DNA of 64,000 nucleotides from Neobacillus sp. FSL H8-0543 (lineage in GTDB: Bacteria; Bacillota; Bacilli; Bacillales; Cytobacillaceae): contig NZ_CP151943.1 of the NCBI RefSeq assembly GCF_038592905.1, forward strand, positions 1,614,501 to 1,678,500, given 5' to 3'. Below, in pieces: positions 54,719 to 63,978 of this stretch. Below the pieces are notes generated by a model. It made no database searches and was not told the origin of the DNA. It saw only the letters and a list, made by a program, of their open reading frames with translations. Position numbers and translations under genes: made by a program. Each line of letters starts with the position of its first letter. Position 1 is the first letter of the stretch.

Positions 54719-54765
54719 ATGTTTTACCCTCTTAAGAAATATACTACTATCCAGCCTTTGTCACT

Positions 54766-55011
54766 TTATAGACTTCTAGCAAAGAAACCAGTTTCTTTTT
54801 TAGCCGTTTGTATGTATTCTACGAGATCCATATCAACAAAAAGGCGTTTTCCAACAGCCAAAATATCAAGGCCATTTGTTGCATTTACCCGATTATTAAA
54901 ATATGCTGCAGCCATTCGATCACAGGTATACTCACATGCACGCGAATAAACGTTTCCAAGAAATAGAATCAACATAGCAGGGAGAATTAATAATTGCCTT
55001 GTTATTCCTTT
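54766..55011 (-). pseudogene. Remnant of an M48 (HtpX-like) membrane metallopeptidase
   Basis: GITRQLLILPAMLILFLG then NVYSRACEYTCDRMAAAYFNN...ATNGLDILAVGKRL: the segment after the zinc site in M48 proteins, where 'SR..EY.CDR' carries the third zinc ligand Glu. The HExxH part upstream is missing; an in-frame stop precedes the fragment and the remaining upstream bases show no M48 sequence. The C-terminus ends at KKETGFFARSL. The fragment lies between dispersed element copies 10 and 11. Confidence 0.7.
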
Positions 55012-55114
55012 TTAGGAAATTTCACCTAAATAAGCGAAAAAAACACCGCGCTAATCCCACATAATGAACCAATAAACTGACAGCTTCTGATAATAATATT
55101 AAAATAGTTAAAAA

Positions 55115-55174
55115 GGTGCCTATCACCACTGTCCACCCTAGAAAGACAAATGTACACCGACGGTGACAGGCACC
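55115..55174 (+). repeat. Dispersed hairpin element, copy 11
   Basis: GGTGCCTATCACC (inverted, one change), directly joined to ACTGTCCACCCTAGAAAGAC, TGTACACCGAC and core GGTGACAGGCACC. So this copy has a core at both ends. It ends ~9 bases before the ribosome site of the molybdopterin oxidoreductase gene. Confidence 0.85.
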
Positions 55175-55196
55175 GCAAAGAAAGGAGACTTTTAGT

Positions 55197-57227
55197 ATGA
55201 AACATTTTGGTTATTTTTCTGGCGTATGTCCGCTTGATTGTCCGGATCAGTGCGGCTTACTTTTCAATAAGATTATGGGGAAAATTACAAAGGTTGAAGG
55301 GGATCCCTCGCATCCGGTGACGAAGGGGAATATTTGTAATAAGGTAAGGAATATGACGGAGCGAATTTATGATGAAAGTCGGTTGCAGTACCCGATGAAA
55401 CGGACGGGTGCAAAAGGTGCTGGTCTGTTCGAACGAATCACCTGGGAGGAAGCCATTAAAACGATTACTTCCCGCTGGAAAGAACTTATTCACATGGATG
55501 GACCTGACAGTATCCTTCCTTATAGCTTTTATGGAAATATGGGATTGCTCAGCGCAGAGGGAATGGATCGTCGGTTCTTTCATCGCCTCGGTGCTTCACG
55601 TCTCGATCGCACAATTTGTAACTCTGCTAGCTCCGTTGGCTATAAATATACAATGGGTGGCAGTTTTGGAATCGACCCTGAAGATACGATTGAGTCCAAA
55701 CTGATTATCTTTTGGGGGATTAATGCAGTAAGCACTAATATGCATCAAATGATACTGGCCCAAAAGGCACGCAAACATAACGGCGCCAAGATTGTCGTCA
55801 TCGATGTCCACAAAAATCAAACAGGTAGATTAGCAGATTGGTTTATTCCTATTTTACCAGGGACTGATAGTGCCCTTGCGTTAGGGTTAATGCACGTTTT
55901 ATTTGCTGAAAACATGGTTGATAACGACTTTATGCAACAATACACGGTTGGGCACGAGGAGCTACGCGAGCATGTTGTCCAGTACGATCCGCTCACCGTT
56001 TCTGGAATCACAGGGGTATCGGTCGAAGACATTTATAAGCTCGCTCGGATGTACGGTCAGACCTCCCCTGCGTTTATCCGCATCGGTAACGGGCCGCAGC
56101 ATCATGACAATGGCGGGATGTTCATCCGAACAGTTTCTTGTCTCCCTGCCCTAACGGGACAATGGCTAGTCAAAGGTGGCGGCGCCATTAAAGGCAATTC
56201 TGGCTATTTAGCAACGAATACAATGAGTCTGCAGCGTCCGGACCTTTTGCAAAATAAAAAAATGCGCTCGATAAATATGAACCTGATCGGTGAATCCTTA
56301 CTGTCCGCTGCCCCTCCTATAAGGTCATTATTCGTATACGGCACGAACCCCGCCGTTGTTGCACCAGAAGGGAATAAGGTCAGAAAAGGGCTGGAGCGCG
56401 AGGATTTATTCACCGTCGTCCATGATTTATTTTTAACAGAAACCGCTAAATACGCAGATATTGTTTTACCAGCAACATCGTCGTTTGAAAACACTGATAT
56501 ATATACCTCCTATTGGCATCATTACGTTCAGCTCCAACAGCCCGTTATTGAACCGTATGGAGAGTCTAAATCAAATGTCGATGTCTTCCGTCTGTTGGCG
56601 AAGGGAATGGGTTTCACTGAATCTGTCTTCGAAGACACTGAAGCAGAAATGATTGCCCAAGCGCTCGACAACCCAAGTAACCCTTATTTGCAAGGAATTA
56701 ATTATGAGAGTTTAGCAGAGAATCATTTTTTAAAAGCCGCGGTGAAGCCATTGTTTCCTGGAAAGCTTACGACACCAAGTGGAAAAATTGAGTTATATTC
56801 AGAGCAAATGGCGAGTGATGGCCATCCGCCATTGCCAACTTATATCCCATTGCCTGTAGACGGAGAGCATCCTTACCAGTTCATACCTGGGCCAAATCAT
56901 AATTTTTTAAACTCTACTTTTTCAAACAATCAAGAGCACATCATGCTTGAAAAAGAAGAACCGCGCTTGCACATGAATCATCATGATGCTAAACGTTCAG
57001 GGATTATAGATGGGGAAATGGTTCGCGTTTGGAATGGACGCGGAGAATGCAAGCTCAAAGTGCAGGTTGGCGAAAGCGTCCTTCCGGGAGTTGTCGTGAC
57101 ACAGGGTCTCTGGGCTGATGACAAAGGCACAATGCAACTAGTAAACTCACTAACTCCTGATCGAATTGCCGACATGGGCGGAGGGGCCACCTTCTTCTCA
57201 GGGCGGGTAAGCGTAGAGAAATCATAA
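55197..57227 (+). CDS. Molybdopterin oxidoreductase (YoaE-like)
   Basis: 676 aa. N-terminal Fe4S4 motif CPLDCPDQCG...GNICNK (~11-50), Mo-bis-MGD catalytic domains (ITWEEAIKTITSRW, RTICNSASSVGY with the putative Cys ligand, IFWGINAVSTNMHQ, PLFVYGTNP-type block SLFVYGTNPAV), and the C-terminal dinucleotide-binding domain (LHMNHHDAKRSGI). No Tat signal, so cytoplasmic. Family relatives include formate dehydrogenase/DMSO-reductase types; B. subtilis YoaE is the nearest I recall. Substrate unknown. GGAG before ATG; stand-alone gene with terminator. Confidence 0.88.
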   Translation: MKHFGYFSGVCPLDCPDQCGLLFNKIMGKITKVEGDPSHPVTKGNICNKVRNMTERIYDESRLQYPMKRTGAKGAGLFERITWEEAIKTITSRWKELIHMDGPDSILPYSFYGNMGLLSAEGMDRRFFHRLGASRLDRTICNSASSVGYKYTMGGSFGIDPEDTIESKLIIFWGINAVSTNMHQMILAQKARKHNGAKIVVIDVHKNQTGRLADWFIPILPGTDSALALGLMHVLFAENMVDNDFMQQYTVGHEELREHVVQYDPLTVSGITGVSVEDIYKLARMYGQTSPAFIRIGNGPQHHDNGGMFIRTVSCLPALTGQWLVKGGGAIKGNSGYLATNTMSLQRPDLLQNKKMRSINMNLIGESLLSAAPPIRSLFVYGTNPAVVAPEGNKVRKGLEREDLFTVVHDLFLTETAKYADIVLPATSSFENTDIYTSYWHHYVQLQQPVIEPYGESKSNVDVFRLLAKGMGFTESVFEDTEAEMIAQALDNPSNPYLQGINYESLAENHFLKAAVKPLFPGKLTTPSGKIELYSEQMASDGHPPLPTYIPLPVDGEHPYQFIPGPNHNFLNSTFSNNQEHIMLEKEEPRLHMNHHDAKRSGIIDGEMVRVWNGRGECKLKVQVGESVLPGVVVTQGLWADDKGTMQLVNSLTPDRIADMGGGATFFSGRVSVEKS

Positions 57228-57228
57228 A

Positions 57229-57261
57229 AAATAAACCTCATTTCGGTGAGGTTTATTTTTT
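57229..57261 (+). terminator. Terminator
   Basis: AAATAAACCTCA / TGAGGTTTATTT with a run of T, just after the stop. Confidence 0.88.
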
Positions 57262-57281
57262 TATCCTTGACGGTTATTCCC

Positions 57282-57337
57282 ACTGTCCACCTCAGGCGGA
57301 CAAATGGCTGATTTGTCCACGCCTGGTGACAGGCACC
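57282..57337 (+). repeat. Dispersed hairpin element, copy 12
   Basis: ACTGTCCACCTCAGGCGGAC, AAATGGCTGATTTGTCCACGCCT, core GGTGACAGGCACC. 20 bp after a terminator; no iteration of the junction is visible. Confidence 0.85.
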
Positions 57338-57349
57338 ACATAATCAGCT

Positions 57350-58318
57350 TTACACCCACCACATTTGGGAAACTGGCTCATTAATTAGTACCGATTTCAA
57401 ATTGGTTACGGCCCTTTGAAATCCTTCGTCAATGGACATGATTGGATCCTCATGTTCGATGCTAACCACATAATCGTATCCATAGGTTCTTAATGCACTC
57501 ATCATGTCGGACCATTCTTTTAAGCTATGTCCGCACCCAACTGAACGGAAGTTCCACGCCCGGGTTCTTATTTCCCCATATGGCTGCATATCTGTTAATC
57601 CATACATATTTACATTTTCCTGATCAATGTATGTGTCTTTTGCATGAAAATGGTGTATGGCATTTTCTTTTGCCAAAATCTTTATCGCAGCCACTGGATC
57701 AATCCCTTGCCACCATAAGTGGCTCGGATCAAGATTAGCGCCAATCGCGTCACAGGTTTCCTCACGCAACTTCAACAATGTATACGGTGTATGCACTAAA
57801 AAACCACCATGAAGTTCCAAGCCAATTTTCACATGATGATCCTTGGCATATTGGCCAACTTCTTTCCAATAGGGAATCAATTTTTCTTCCCATTGCCATT
57901 TCAACACGTCACCATATTCATTTGGCCATGCGGTCACAGGCCAGTTTGGATATTTTGCATCCTCCTGATCACCAGCTGTTCCTGAAAAACAATTCACAAC
58001 CGGGACATTCAGCAGTGACGCAAGTTTAATCGTTTTTAATAATGTTTCGTGCGAATTTCTTGCAAACTCCTTGTCTGGAGAAATCGGATTTCCATGGCAG
58101 CTAAATGCACTAATAACCAAATTACGTTCCTCAACCTTTTGGAGATATTGCTTGCGAGCTTCCTCACTTTCCAATAAACCGTCTAAATCACAATGGTTGT
58201 TGCCAGGATAGCCACCGGTTCCAATCTCAACTGCATGTAATCCTGCACCTTTAACAGTATCTAGCATTTCCTCGAAGGACTTTTCTGCAAATAATACCGT
58301 AAACACACCTAGTTTCAT
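57350..58318 (-). CDS. Sugar phosphate isomerase/epimerase (TIM barrel)
   Basis: 322 aa of the AP-endonuclease-2/xylose-isomerase-like TIM barrel family. Metal-site pattern visible: EIGTGGYPG near the start, LELHGG (Glu/His), LDPSHLWWQGIDP (Asp/His), HFHAKDT (His) and SIEHEDPI (Glu). Last gene of the leftward sugar cluster, GAGGAG before ATG. Likely epimerises a keto- or inositol-like product of the dehydrogenases upstream. Confidence 0.88.
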   Translation of the reverse strand: MKLGVFTVLFAEKSFEEMLDTVKGAGLHAVEIGTGGYPGNNHCDLDGLLESEEARKQYLQKVEERNLVISAFSCHGNPISPDKEFARNSHETLLKTIKLASLLNVPVVNCFSGTAGDQEDAKYPNWPVTAWPNEYGDVLKWQWEEKLIPYWKEVGQYAKDHHVKIGLELHGGFLVHTPYTLLKLREETCDAIGANLDPSHLWWQGIDPVAAIKILAKENAIHHFHAKDTYIDQENVNMYGLTDMQPYGEIRTRAWNFRSVGCGHSLKEWSDMMSALRTYGYDYVVSIEHEDPIMSIDEGFQRAVTNLKSVLINEPVSQMWWV

Positions 58319-58409
58319 ATTAATTCTCCTCTCAATTAATGCTCCTAAAAATTCTTTGATAAAAAGAGAGATGGCACACCTTGCAATCCGCTACCCCCAT
58401 CACAATCTA

Positions 58410-59441
58410 TCATTCACTCACTTTAACAATTTGTTTTGTTTCATTAGATTGAAGGGCTGCCAAAATCACCGCTAGTGATTTCATCCCTTCCACACCAGGA
58501 ACAGCTGGCTCCTCATTATGAATAACAGCATCCACAAAATGATTGATCACTTGTGTGTTACCTTGTCCGCCCTCTTCATTTGACTGGATTTTCCCAAGCT
58601 GGTAATTCACCACTTCGCCGTTAGCATATTGAACAACAAGCGAATTCGTTGGATCATCCTCTAAACGAAGAATGGCTTTTTCACCATAAATGATCGTTGA
58701 GTTATCTTCCTTACTGACATAAGCCCAGCTTGCTGCAAGTGTTCCGATAATACCGCTTTCTGTTTTTAATACACATACCGCATTATCATCAACAGTGGCA
58801 AAATCCTTAGCACTTGTTTCCACAAAGGAACCCACTTCGGAAATTTCCTCACCTAGTAAATACCTTAGTAAATCAGTCTTATGGACACCTAAATCGCCCA
58901 TTGCACCAACGAATGCTTTTTCTTTTTTAAAAAACCAGCTTTCTTTACCTTCTACACTCCAGCCCTCTGGACCACCATGCCCAAAAGCAGTTCGGAAACT
59001 ATAAATTTTTCCAATTTCCCCGCTAGCAATCAATTGACGTGCTCTTTGGTGTGACGGTACAAAGCGCTGATTATGACCAATCATTAATTTTTTCCCACTG
59101 TCCTTAGCCGCTGCAATCATCTCTTCCGCTTCCTGTTTTGAAGTAGCCATCGGCTTTTCACAAAGAACATGAAGCCCTGAATTTAAGGCAGCAATCGAAA
59201 TCGGGGCATGAAGATAGTTAGGTGTACAAACGCTTACTGCGTCTACCACTCCACTACTCAATAGCTCTTCATAGTTTGTATAAGCAGCGATTTGGTACTT
59301 CGCTGCAACTTCATTCACTCGGTCTTCATTAATATCACAAACAGCAACTAGCTCTACATTTTTATTCGCTTTATATTCAGGTATATGACGATGCTGGGCA
59401 ATACTGCCACATCCAATCACACCCACTCTTAATTTTTCCAT
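58410..59441 (-). CDS. Gfo/Idh/MocA oxidoreductase 1
   Basis: 343 aa. Rossmann N-terminus VGVIGCGSIAQHRHIPEY, EKPMATS dyad (Lys in the conserved EKP), AMGDLGVHKTDLLRYL in the catalytic segment. NAD(P)-dependent sugar or inositol dehydrogenase. ATG 59441 overlaps the ThuA stop (TAATG), with AAAGGAGG in the end of thuA; I reject the open extension upstream. Works with ThuA as in trehalose-utilisation thuAB-type pairs. Confidence 0.9.
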   Translation of the reverse strand: MEKLRVGVIGCGSIAQHRHIPEYKANKNVELVAVCDINEDRVNEVAAKYQIAAYTNYEELLSSGVVDAVSVCTPNYLHAPISIAALNSGLHVLCEKPMATSKQEAEEMIAAAKDSGKKLMIGHNQRFVPSHQRARQLIASGEIGKIYSFRTAFGHGGPEGWSVEGKESWFFKKEKAFVGAMGDLGVHKTDLLRYLLGEEISEVGSFVETSAKDFATVDDNAVCVLKTESGIIGTLAASWAYVSKEDNSTIIYGEKAILRLEDDPTNSLVVQYANGEVVNYQLGKIQSNEEGGQGNTQVINHFVDAVIHNEEPAVPGVEGMKSLAVILAALQSNETKQIVKVSE

Positions 59442-60169
59442 TATTGTTGTCCTCCTTTGATTTCTTCTAGAGGTTTTGCATTCCCATAGACCGGACGCTC
59501 TCGCTTGACAGGCTGTGCCCATTTTACCGCATTGATAATCACACGCTGAATTTGTTCATTATGATAGGTCGGATAGGTTTCATGACCTGGTCGGAAGTAA
59601 AATACTTTTCCATTTCCACGCGTGTAGGTTACCCCGCTTCGGAACACTTCTCCACCTTCAAACCAACTTGTAAAAATAAGCTCATCCGGTTGTGGGATAT
59701 CAAAATGTTCTCCATACATTTCTTCTTTTTCTAATTCAATATATTCAGAGATTCCTTCGGTAATCCGATGGCCTGGACTGACGACCCACAGCCGTTCTTT
59801 TTCATCCGCTTCCCGCCATTTTAAATCACAGCTGGTACCCATTAAGGTTTTAAAGATTTTCGAAAAATGTCCTGAGTGAAGGACAATTAGTCCCATGCCC
59901 TCTAGCACTCGCTGTTGTACCTTTTTAACAATCTCATCGTTTACTTCTTCATGTGCAAGATGTCCCCACCAAACGAGTACATCCGTTGTTGCTAGCACTT
60001 CATCTGTTAGGCCATGCTCAGGCTCATCAAGAGTGGCCGTAGTTGTTTCGATGCCTTCTGCCTGAAGAAATTGCGCAATGGTCCCATGGATACCAGTAGG
60101 ATAGATCTCACTGACCACGGGATTATTTTGCTCATGACGATTTTCATTCCATACAGTAACTTTTAACAT
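59441..60169 (-). CDS. ThuA domain protein
   Basis: 242 aa of the ThuA (trehalose utilisation) glutamine-amidotransferase-like fold: [10 protein letters not shown] at the start, [46 protein letters not shown]. ThuA acts with ThuB, a Gfo/Idh/MocA dehydrogenase, on keto-disaccharides in rhizobia; the same pairing is seen here. AAAGGAG before ATG. Confidence 0.9.
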   Translation of the reverse strand: MLKVTVWNENRHEQNNPVVSEIYPTGIHGTIAQFLQAEGIETTTATLDEPEHGLTDEVLATTDVLVWWGHLAHEEVNDEIVKKVQQRVLEGMGLIVLHSGHFSKIFKTLMGTSCDLKWREADEKERLWVVSPGHRITEGISEYIELEKEEMYGEHFDIPQPDELIFTSWFEGGEVFRSGVTYTRGNGKVFYFRPGHETYPTYHNEQIQRVIINAVKWAQPVKRERPVYGNAKPLEEIKGGQQ

Positions 60170-60184
60170 GTTGACCCGCTCCTT

Positions 60185-61249
60185 TTATTTGTACTGATCA
60201 AAATCTTTTATGACTTCATTCTTTTCTGCTGCTTTAAAAATCGTTTCAATCAATTGTAAAACACGTAACACTTCCGTATTTTTAACAACAGGTTCAGCTT
60301 TTTCCGTAATCACTGAGACCACGTTATCGTAAAAGCTTTCTATGGTTGATTCAATTTCTGGTAAATTAGATGTGATGATAGCTGTTTCGGACGGTGGTGC
60401 CATCGTTTTCGTTAAACCTTGTCCAGCTTGAATTGGTTTTGGGGCAACTACCTCCACACCCAGGTTTTGGGTAACAATTTTCCCGGAAATGCTCCAATCA
60501 TTGATAATTGAAGTCCCCCTTGTCCCTTTTACATACCATCTTGGCAATTGGATAAAATTGGTTGTCCCAACTTCAACTAAAGCTGTACAGCCGTTTTCAA
60601 AGGTGAGGAATGCTTGAAAACCGTCATCGACTTCATCACCTAATACAAAACTTAAATTTGCGTGAACACTTGTTATTCTACTGTCAATCATAAACAGCAA
60701 TTGATCCAATAAATGGACACCCCAGTCTAGGAGCATTCCTCCACCCTGTGCTTTCAAATGACGCCAATCTCCCGGGATTCCATTGGCTCCATGTACGCGC
60801 GATTCTATATGAAATACATTTCCAATAAGCTGGTCATCGTATATTTTCTTTATCGTTAAAAAGTCTTTATCCCATCTTCGATTTTGATGGACAATAAATT
60901 GACAGTCATTCTCTTCTGCCACACGCATGATATCTTCTAAATCTTCGCTATATATTGTTACTGGTTTTTCACAAATGACATGCTTCTTAGCGTTTAAAGC
61001 AGTGATGGCTATTTCTTTATGAACATCGTTAGGTGTTGCAATTAGGACGATATCAACGGACGGATCAGATAAAACAGCCGTTAAACTTTCATACACTTTA
61101 TATCCATCTGCTAACGAAGCTTCACGTTTTTCCTCCAGAACATCAATAGTTCCAACGACCCTTATTTGTTGATGTTCCTTAAGTAATTTCGCATGATAGC
61201 TCCCCATACCTCCATAGCCAACAATAACTAAATGATAAATTCTAGCCAT
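60185..61249 (-). CDS. Gfo/Idh/MocA oxidoreductase 2
   Basis: 354 aa. HLVIVGYGGMGSYHAKLL (dinucleotide loop), CEKPVTIYSED (EKP), LLDWGVHLLDQLLF. A second, divergent NAD(P) sugar dehydrogenase; acting on a different oxidation step than the first is plausible. I use ATG 61249 with GAGTGAGG upstream. The cre-like box lies 36 bp before it and a 130-bp gap separates it from yesL, so a promoter probably starts here. Confidence 0.9.
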   Translation of the reverse strand: MARIYHLVIVGYGGMGSYHAKLLKEHQQIRVVGTIDVLEEKREASLADGYKVYESLTAVLSDPSVDIVLIATPNDVHKEIAITALNAKKHVICEKPVTIYSEDLEDIMRVAEENDCQFIVHQNRRWDKDFLTIKKIYDDQLIGNVFHIESRVHGANGIPGDWRHLKAQGGGMLLDWGVHLLDQLLFMIDSRITSVHANLSFVLGDEVDDGFQAFLTFENGCTALVEVGTTNFIQLPRWYVKGTRGTSIINDWSISGKIVTQNLGVEVVAPKPIQAGQGLTKTMAPPSETAIITSNLPEIESTIESFYDNVVSVITEKAEPVVKNTEVLRVLQLIETIFKAAEKNEVIKDFDQYK

Positions 61250-61284
61250 GTTCCTCACTCCTTTTATCCTATCAATAAATTTAA

Positions 61285-61299
61285 AGTAAACGTTTGCAT
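61285..61299 (-). promoter_or_regulatory. cre-like / LacI-family operator
   Basis: Minus strand ATGCAAACGTTTACT fits WTGNAANCGNWNNCW at every position. Upstream of the oxidoreductase-ThuA-oxidoreductase-isomerase genes; predicts carbon catabolite repression or a local LacI-type regulator. Confidence 0.65.
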
Positions 61300-61392
61300 C
61301 TATTCTATTTAAAAACGTTGAGTAAACGTAATAAGATTCATCATTACTACGCAACGTATACAAAACTATTAAGCTCATTTTTTTTTAGTTAA

Positions 61393-62079
61393 TCATTTTT
61401 CTAAATGTTTTTTTTGAATTTCAACACTCATACTCTTTTGGAAAAAATAGGTAACAATCAGTGCAGTCAATCCCGGTAAAATAAAGAGTAGTAAGGGCGG
61501 AAATACCAACCACATAATATAGGCTGCGACCACCGCATCTAAGATCATAAAAATTGAATTCATGGGATGGATAACCAATAGAAACATGGTATTTGTCAGG
61601 TAATTCTTCAAAGGTAACTCCTGATCGACAAGGTAGCAATAAACGTATAAAAAGAAAAATGGTGTCACGACGACTAGCACGTAAAAGACATTTTCCAATA
61701 GCGAAGACAGCCCTGAATAGTACCTAAACGCTAGGTAAAAAGCAAACAAAACGGTTGCATTGAGAATGCCCAAGAGCATACTTTTTACATAGTCTCTTTT
61801 TAAATACTTCCAAAACACTTTAAAAAGTGGAAAAGTGTCGTCACCCTTCACATATCTTCTTGCAATCCCCAAGGTAGCCACCGTTGTCGGAATCGCAACA
61901 AACGGTAATAAAACAATACCCACAATGACTATCGTGTGTACGCTTGCTACATCCGGCGCTACCAAAAGATTCAATCCTAAAAAAGCATACAGCACATTAA
62001 ATAGCCACCAAATACCTGTCAGTTTTAGGATGTTATAGAGTCCCTTCATCAAATCGTCACTGTACCTAAACCAGTTCAT
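61393..62079 (-). CDS. YesL family membrane protein (DUF624)
   Basis: 228 aa, five or six transmembrane helices, with the family start NWFRYSDDLMKGLYNILKL-like and a membrane-proximal YVKGDDTFPLFKVFWKYLKRDY loop. YesL proteins accompany LplB/LplC-type sugar ABC permeases in Bacilli; role unknown, perhaps assembly or regulation of the transporter. GGGGG before ATG, 33 bp from the permease gene. Confidence 0.88.
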   Translation of the reverse strand: MNWFRYSDDLMKGLYNILKLTGIWWLFNVLYAFLGLNLLVAPDVASVHTIVIVGIVLLPFVAIPTTVATLGIARRYVKGDDTFPLFKVFWKYLKRDYVKSMLLGILNATVLFAFYLAFRYYSGLSSLLENVFYVLVVVTPFFFLYVYCYLVDQELPLKNYLTNTMFLLVIHPMNSIFMILDAVVAAYIMWLVFPPLLLFILPGLTALIVTYFFQKSMSVEIQKKHLEK

Positions 62080-62112
62080 TTTGTATCCCCCTTACTACCG
62101 ATAGGACCGATC

Positions 62113-62997
62113 CTATTCTTTTACAGAACCAATAACTAACCCAGTCGTAAAATACTTTTGTAAAAACGGATAAATTAATAGGACTGGAATAGTTGAGACC
62201 ACAATCTTAGCAGCATTCAGCGTTTGGTTTGAAAGTGAAGCTAGAGCCTTTAATTGTGATACATCGGTAATCTTAGTTGCATCAATATTCAATTGTTGAA
62301 TATAGGTTTGTAGCGGATAGTTAGAAACACTATTCATATAAAGCAATCCACTAAAGTAATCATTCCAATGCCCGACTATAGAAAAAAGTGAAATGGTTGC
62401 CAAGGCAGGCAGTGAAATAGGCAAGTAAACCTTAAACAATACTTTTAATTTTGTCGCACCATCCATAATAGCGGCCTCTTCCAGTGAAGCTGGAATACTC
62501 TTGAAAAAGTTCATTAACAAGATAACGTTAAAGATTGGCACCGCTCCTGGTAAAACAAGCGCCCAAATGGTATCGATCAGACCTAATTCCTTTACGACTA
62601 AGAATGCTGGAATCATCCCGCCAGAAAAGAGCATAGCAAAAATCAATAAATTCATATAAATATTTCGTGCATTAAATTCTCGTTTATTTTTAGAAAGTGG
62701 ATAGGCCAGCAAAACTGTTAACAACAGGTTCAACGATGTTCCTAAAACCACTCTTTCCACAGAAATCATAAATGAACGCCAAAACTGTGCATCTCCTAAC
62801 AACACTTGATAAGCACTTACATTAAAATTAACTGGCAGCAGCCCAACCTCATTCGCTTGTGCCGCAACTCTGTCGCTAAAAGAGATAGACACCATATTTA
62901 GTAATGGTAATATACATAGTGCCGTCAACAGCAATAATATGGCCCATATACATACATCGGCAAACCGACTTCCGAACGTTTTTGATCGCATTGACAT
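62113..62997 (-). CDS. Carbohydrate ABC transporter permease (LplC/YtcP type)
   Basis: 294 aa, six helices. EAA loop EEAAIMDGATKLKVLFKVYLPIS marks the site that docks the ATPase; TTGLVIGSVKE at the C-terminus is typical of the subgroup. No ATPase gene in the cluster, as usual for systems that share MsmX. Two possible ATG starts three codons apart. Confidence 0.93.
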   Translation of the reverse strand: MSMRSKTFGSRFADVCIWAILLLLTALCILPLLNMVSISFSDRVAAQANEVGLLPVNFNVSAYQVLLGDAQFWRSFMISVERVVLGTSLNLLLTVLLAYPLSKNKREFNARNIYMNLLIFAMLFSGGMIPAFLVVKELGLIDTIWALVLPGAVPIFNVILLMNFFKSIPASLEEAAIMDGATKLKVLFKVYLPISLPALATISLFSIVGHWNDYFSGLLYMNSVSNYPLQTYIQQLNIDATKITDVSQLKALASLSNQTLNAAKIVVSTIPVLLIYPFLQKYFTTGLVIGSVKE

Positions 62998-63006
62998 TTC
63001 TCTCCT

Positions 63007-63906
63007 TTAAAAAATACGCATGTTTGTAAGCTTCTTAGATAATTCGTTAGCTGATAAAATCAATATACAAGCTACCACAGATTTTAATAAGCCAATTGCC
63101 GTTGCAAAACTATACTGTTGTCCTAATAAACCCACGCGGTAAACATAAGTATCAATAACATCACCAGTTTCATACACAATTGGATTATATAGTGCAAAGA
63201 TTTGGTCAAAACCGGCATTCAGAATGTTCCCCAAATTGAGTGCCGTAATCAGCATAATCGTTGGCAAAATTCCAGGTAAGGTTACATGCACTAATTTATT
63301 GAAACGATTAGCACCATCAATCGAGGCTGCCTCATATTGTCCTGGGTCAATCCCTGTCAGTGCAGCTAAATACACGATTGCACCATATCCAAAACCTTTC
63401 CATACGTCTGTTGAGACAATGATACTTCTAAACCAATCATTACTACCTAAGAACATAATCGGATCATGTCCAAGTGCCTGTAAGAAATTATTTATTGGCC
63501 CATGGAAGTCAAACATGTTAATAAATACTGCTGCTAAAACCGCCCAAGATAAGAAATTAGGCAAGTAGACAATGGTTTGAATGGACTTTTTAGCCCACTT
63601 CAATCTAATTTCATTTAACAATAAGGCAAAGACAATGGGTACAAGGGTTCCAAAGATAATCTTACCAACCGCAATCACAAGTGTATTCCTTAGTATCTTC
63701 ATACTATCCGGGATTTGTAGCATGTAAGTAAAGTTGTCAAAACCCACCCAGTCAGATCCTAAAATACCCTTAGCTGGAGAATAATCTTGGAACGCCATGA
63801 TGATACCAAACATTGGGACAAAGCTGAAAATGATCAAAAAAATCATGCCCGGCGCCATCATTAAATGATATTCCAGCTGTCCTCCACGTTTTTTCTTTTT
63901 CTTCAT
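63007..63906 (-). CDS. Carbohydrate ABC transporter permease (LplB/YteP type)
   Basis: 299 aa, six helices, Lys-rich N-terminus, family block MMAPGMIFLIIFSFVPMFGI and EAA loop EAASIDGANRFNKLVHVTLPGI. Partner of the downstream permease; oligosaccharide uptake, probably of the sugar handled by the dehydrogenases. The ribosome site (AAGG) is weak for this ATG. Confidence 0.92.
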   Translation of the reverse strand: MKKKKKRGGQLEYHLMMAPGMIFLIIFSFVPMFGIIMAFQDYSPAKGILGSDWVGFDNFTYMLQIPDSMKILRNTLVIAVGKIIFGTLVPIVFALLLNEIRLKWAKKSIQTIVYLPNFLSWAVLAAVFINMFDFHGPINNFLQALGHDPIMFLGSNDWFRSIIVSTDVWKGFGYGAIVYLAALTGIDPGQYEAASIDGANRFNKLVHVTLPGILPTIMLITALNLGNILNAGFDQIFALYNPIVYETGDVIDTYVYRVGLLGQQYSFATAIGLLKSVVACILILSANELSKKLTNMRIF

Positions 63907-63942
63907 TACACATGCTACCTTCTTTCAAAATAAATTATATAT

Positions 63943-63970
63943 GGGTACAAATATCAATTATTTGTACCCA
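63943..63970 (-). terminator. Intercistronic hairpin
   Basis: GGGTACAAAT-ATCAATT-ATTTGTACCC, ten perfect pairs, no strong T-run. Typical of the spot between a highly expressed binding-protein gene and its permeases, where it stabilises the upstream mRNA or ends part of the transcripts. Confidence 0.65.
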
Positions 63971-63978
63971 TTCCATTT

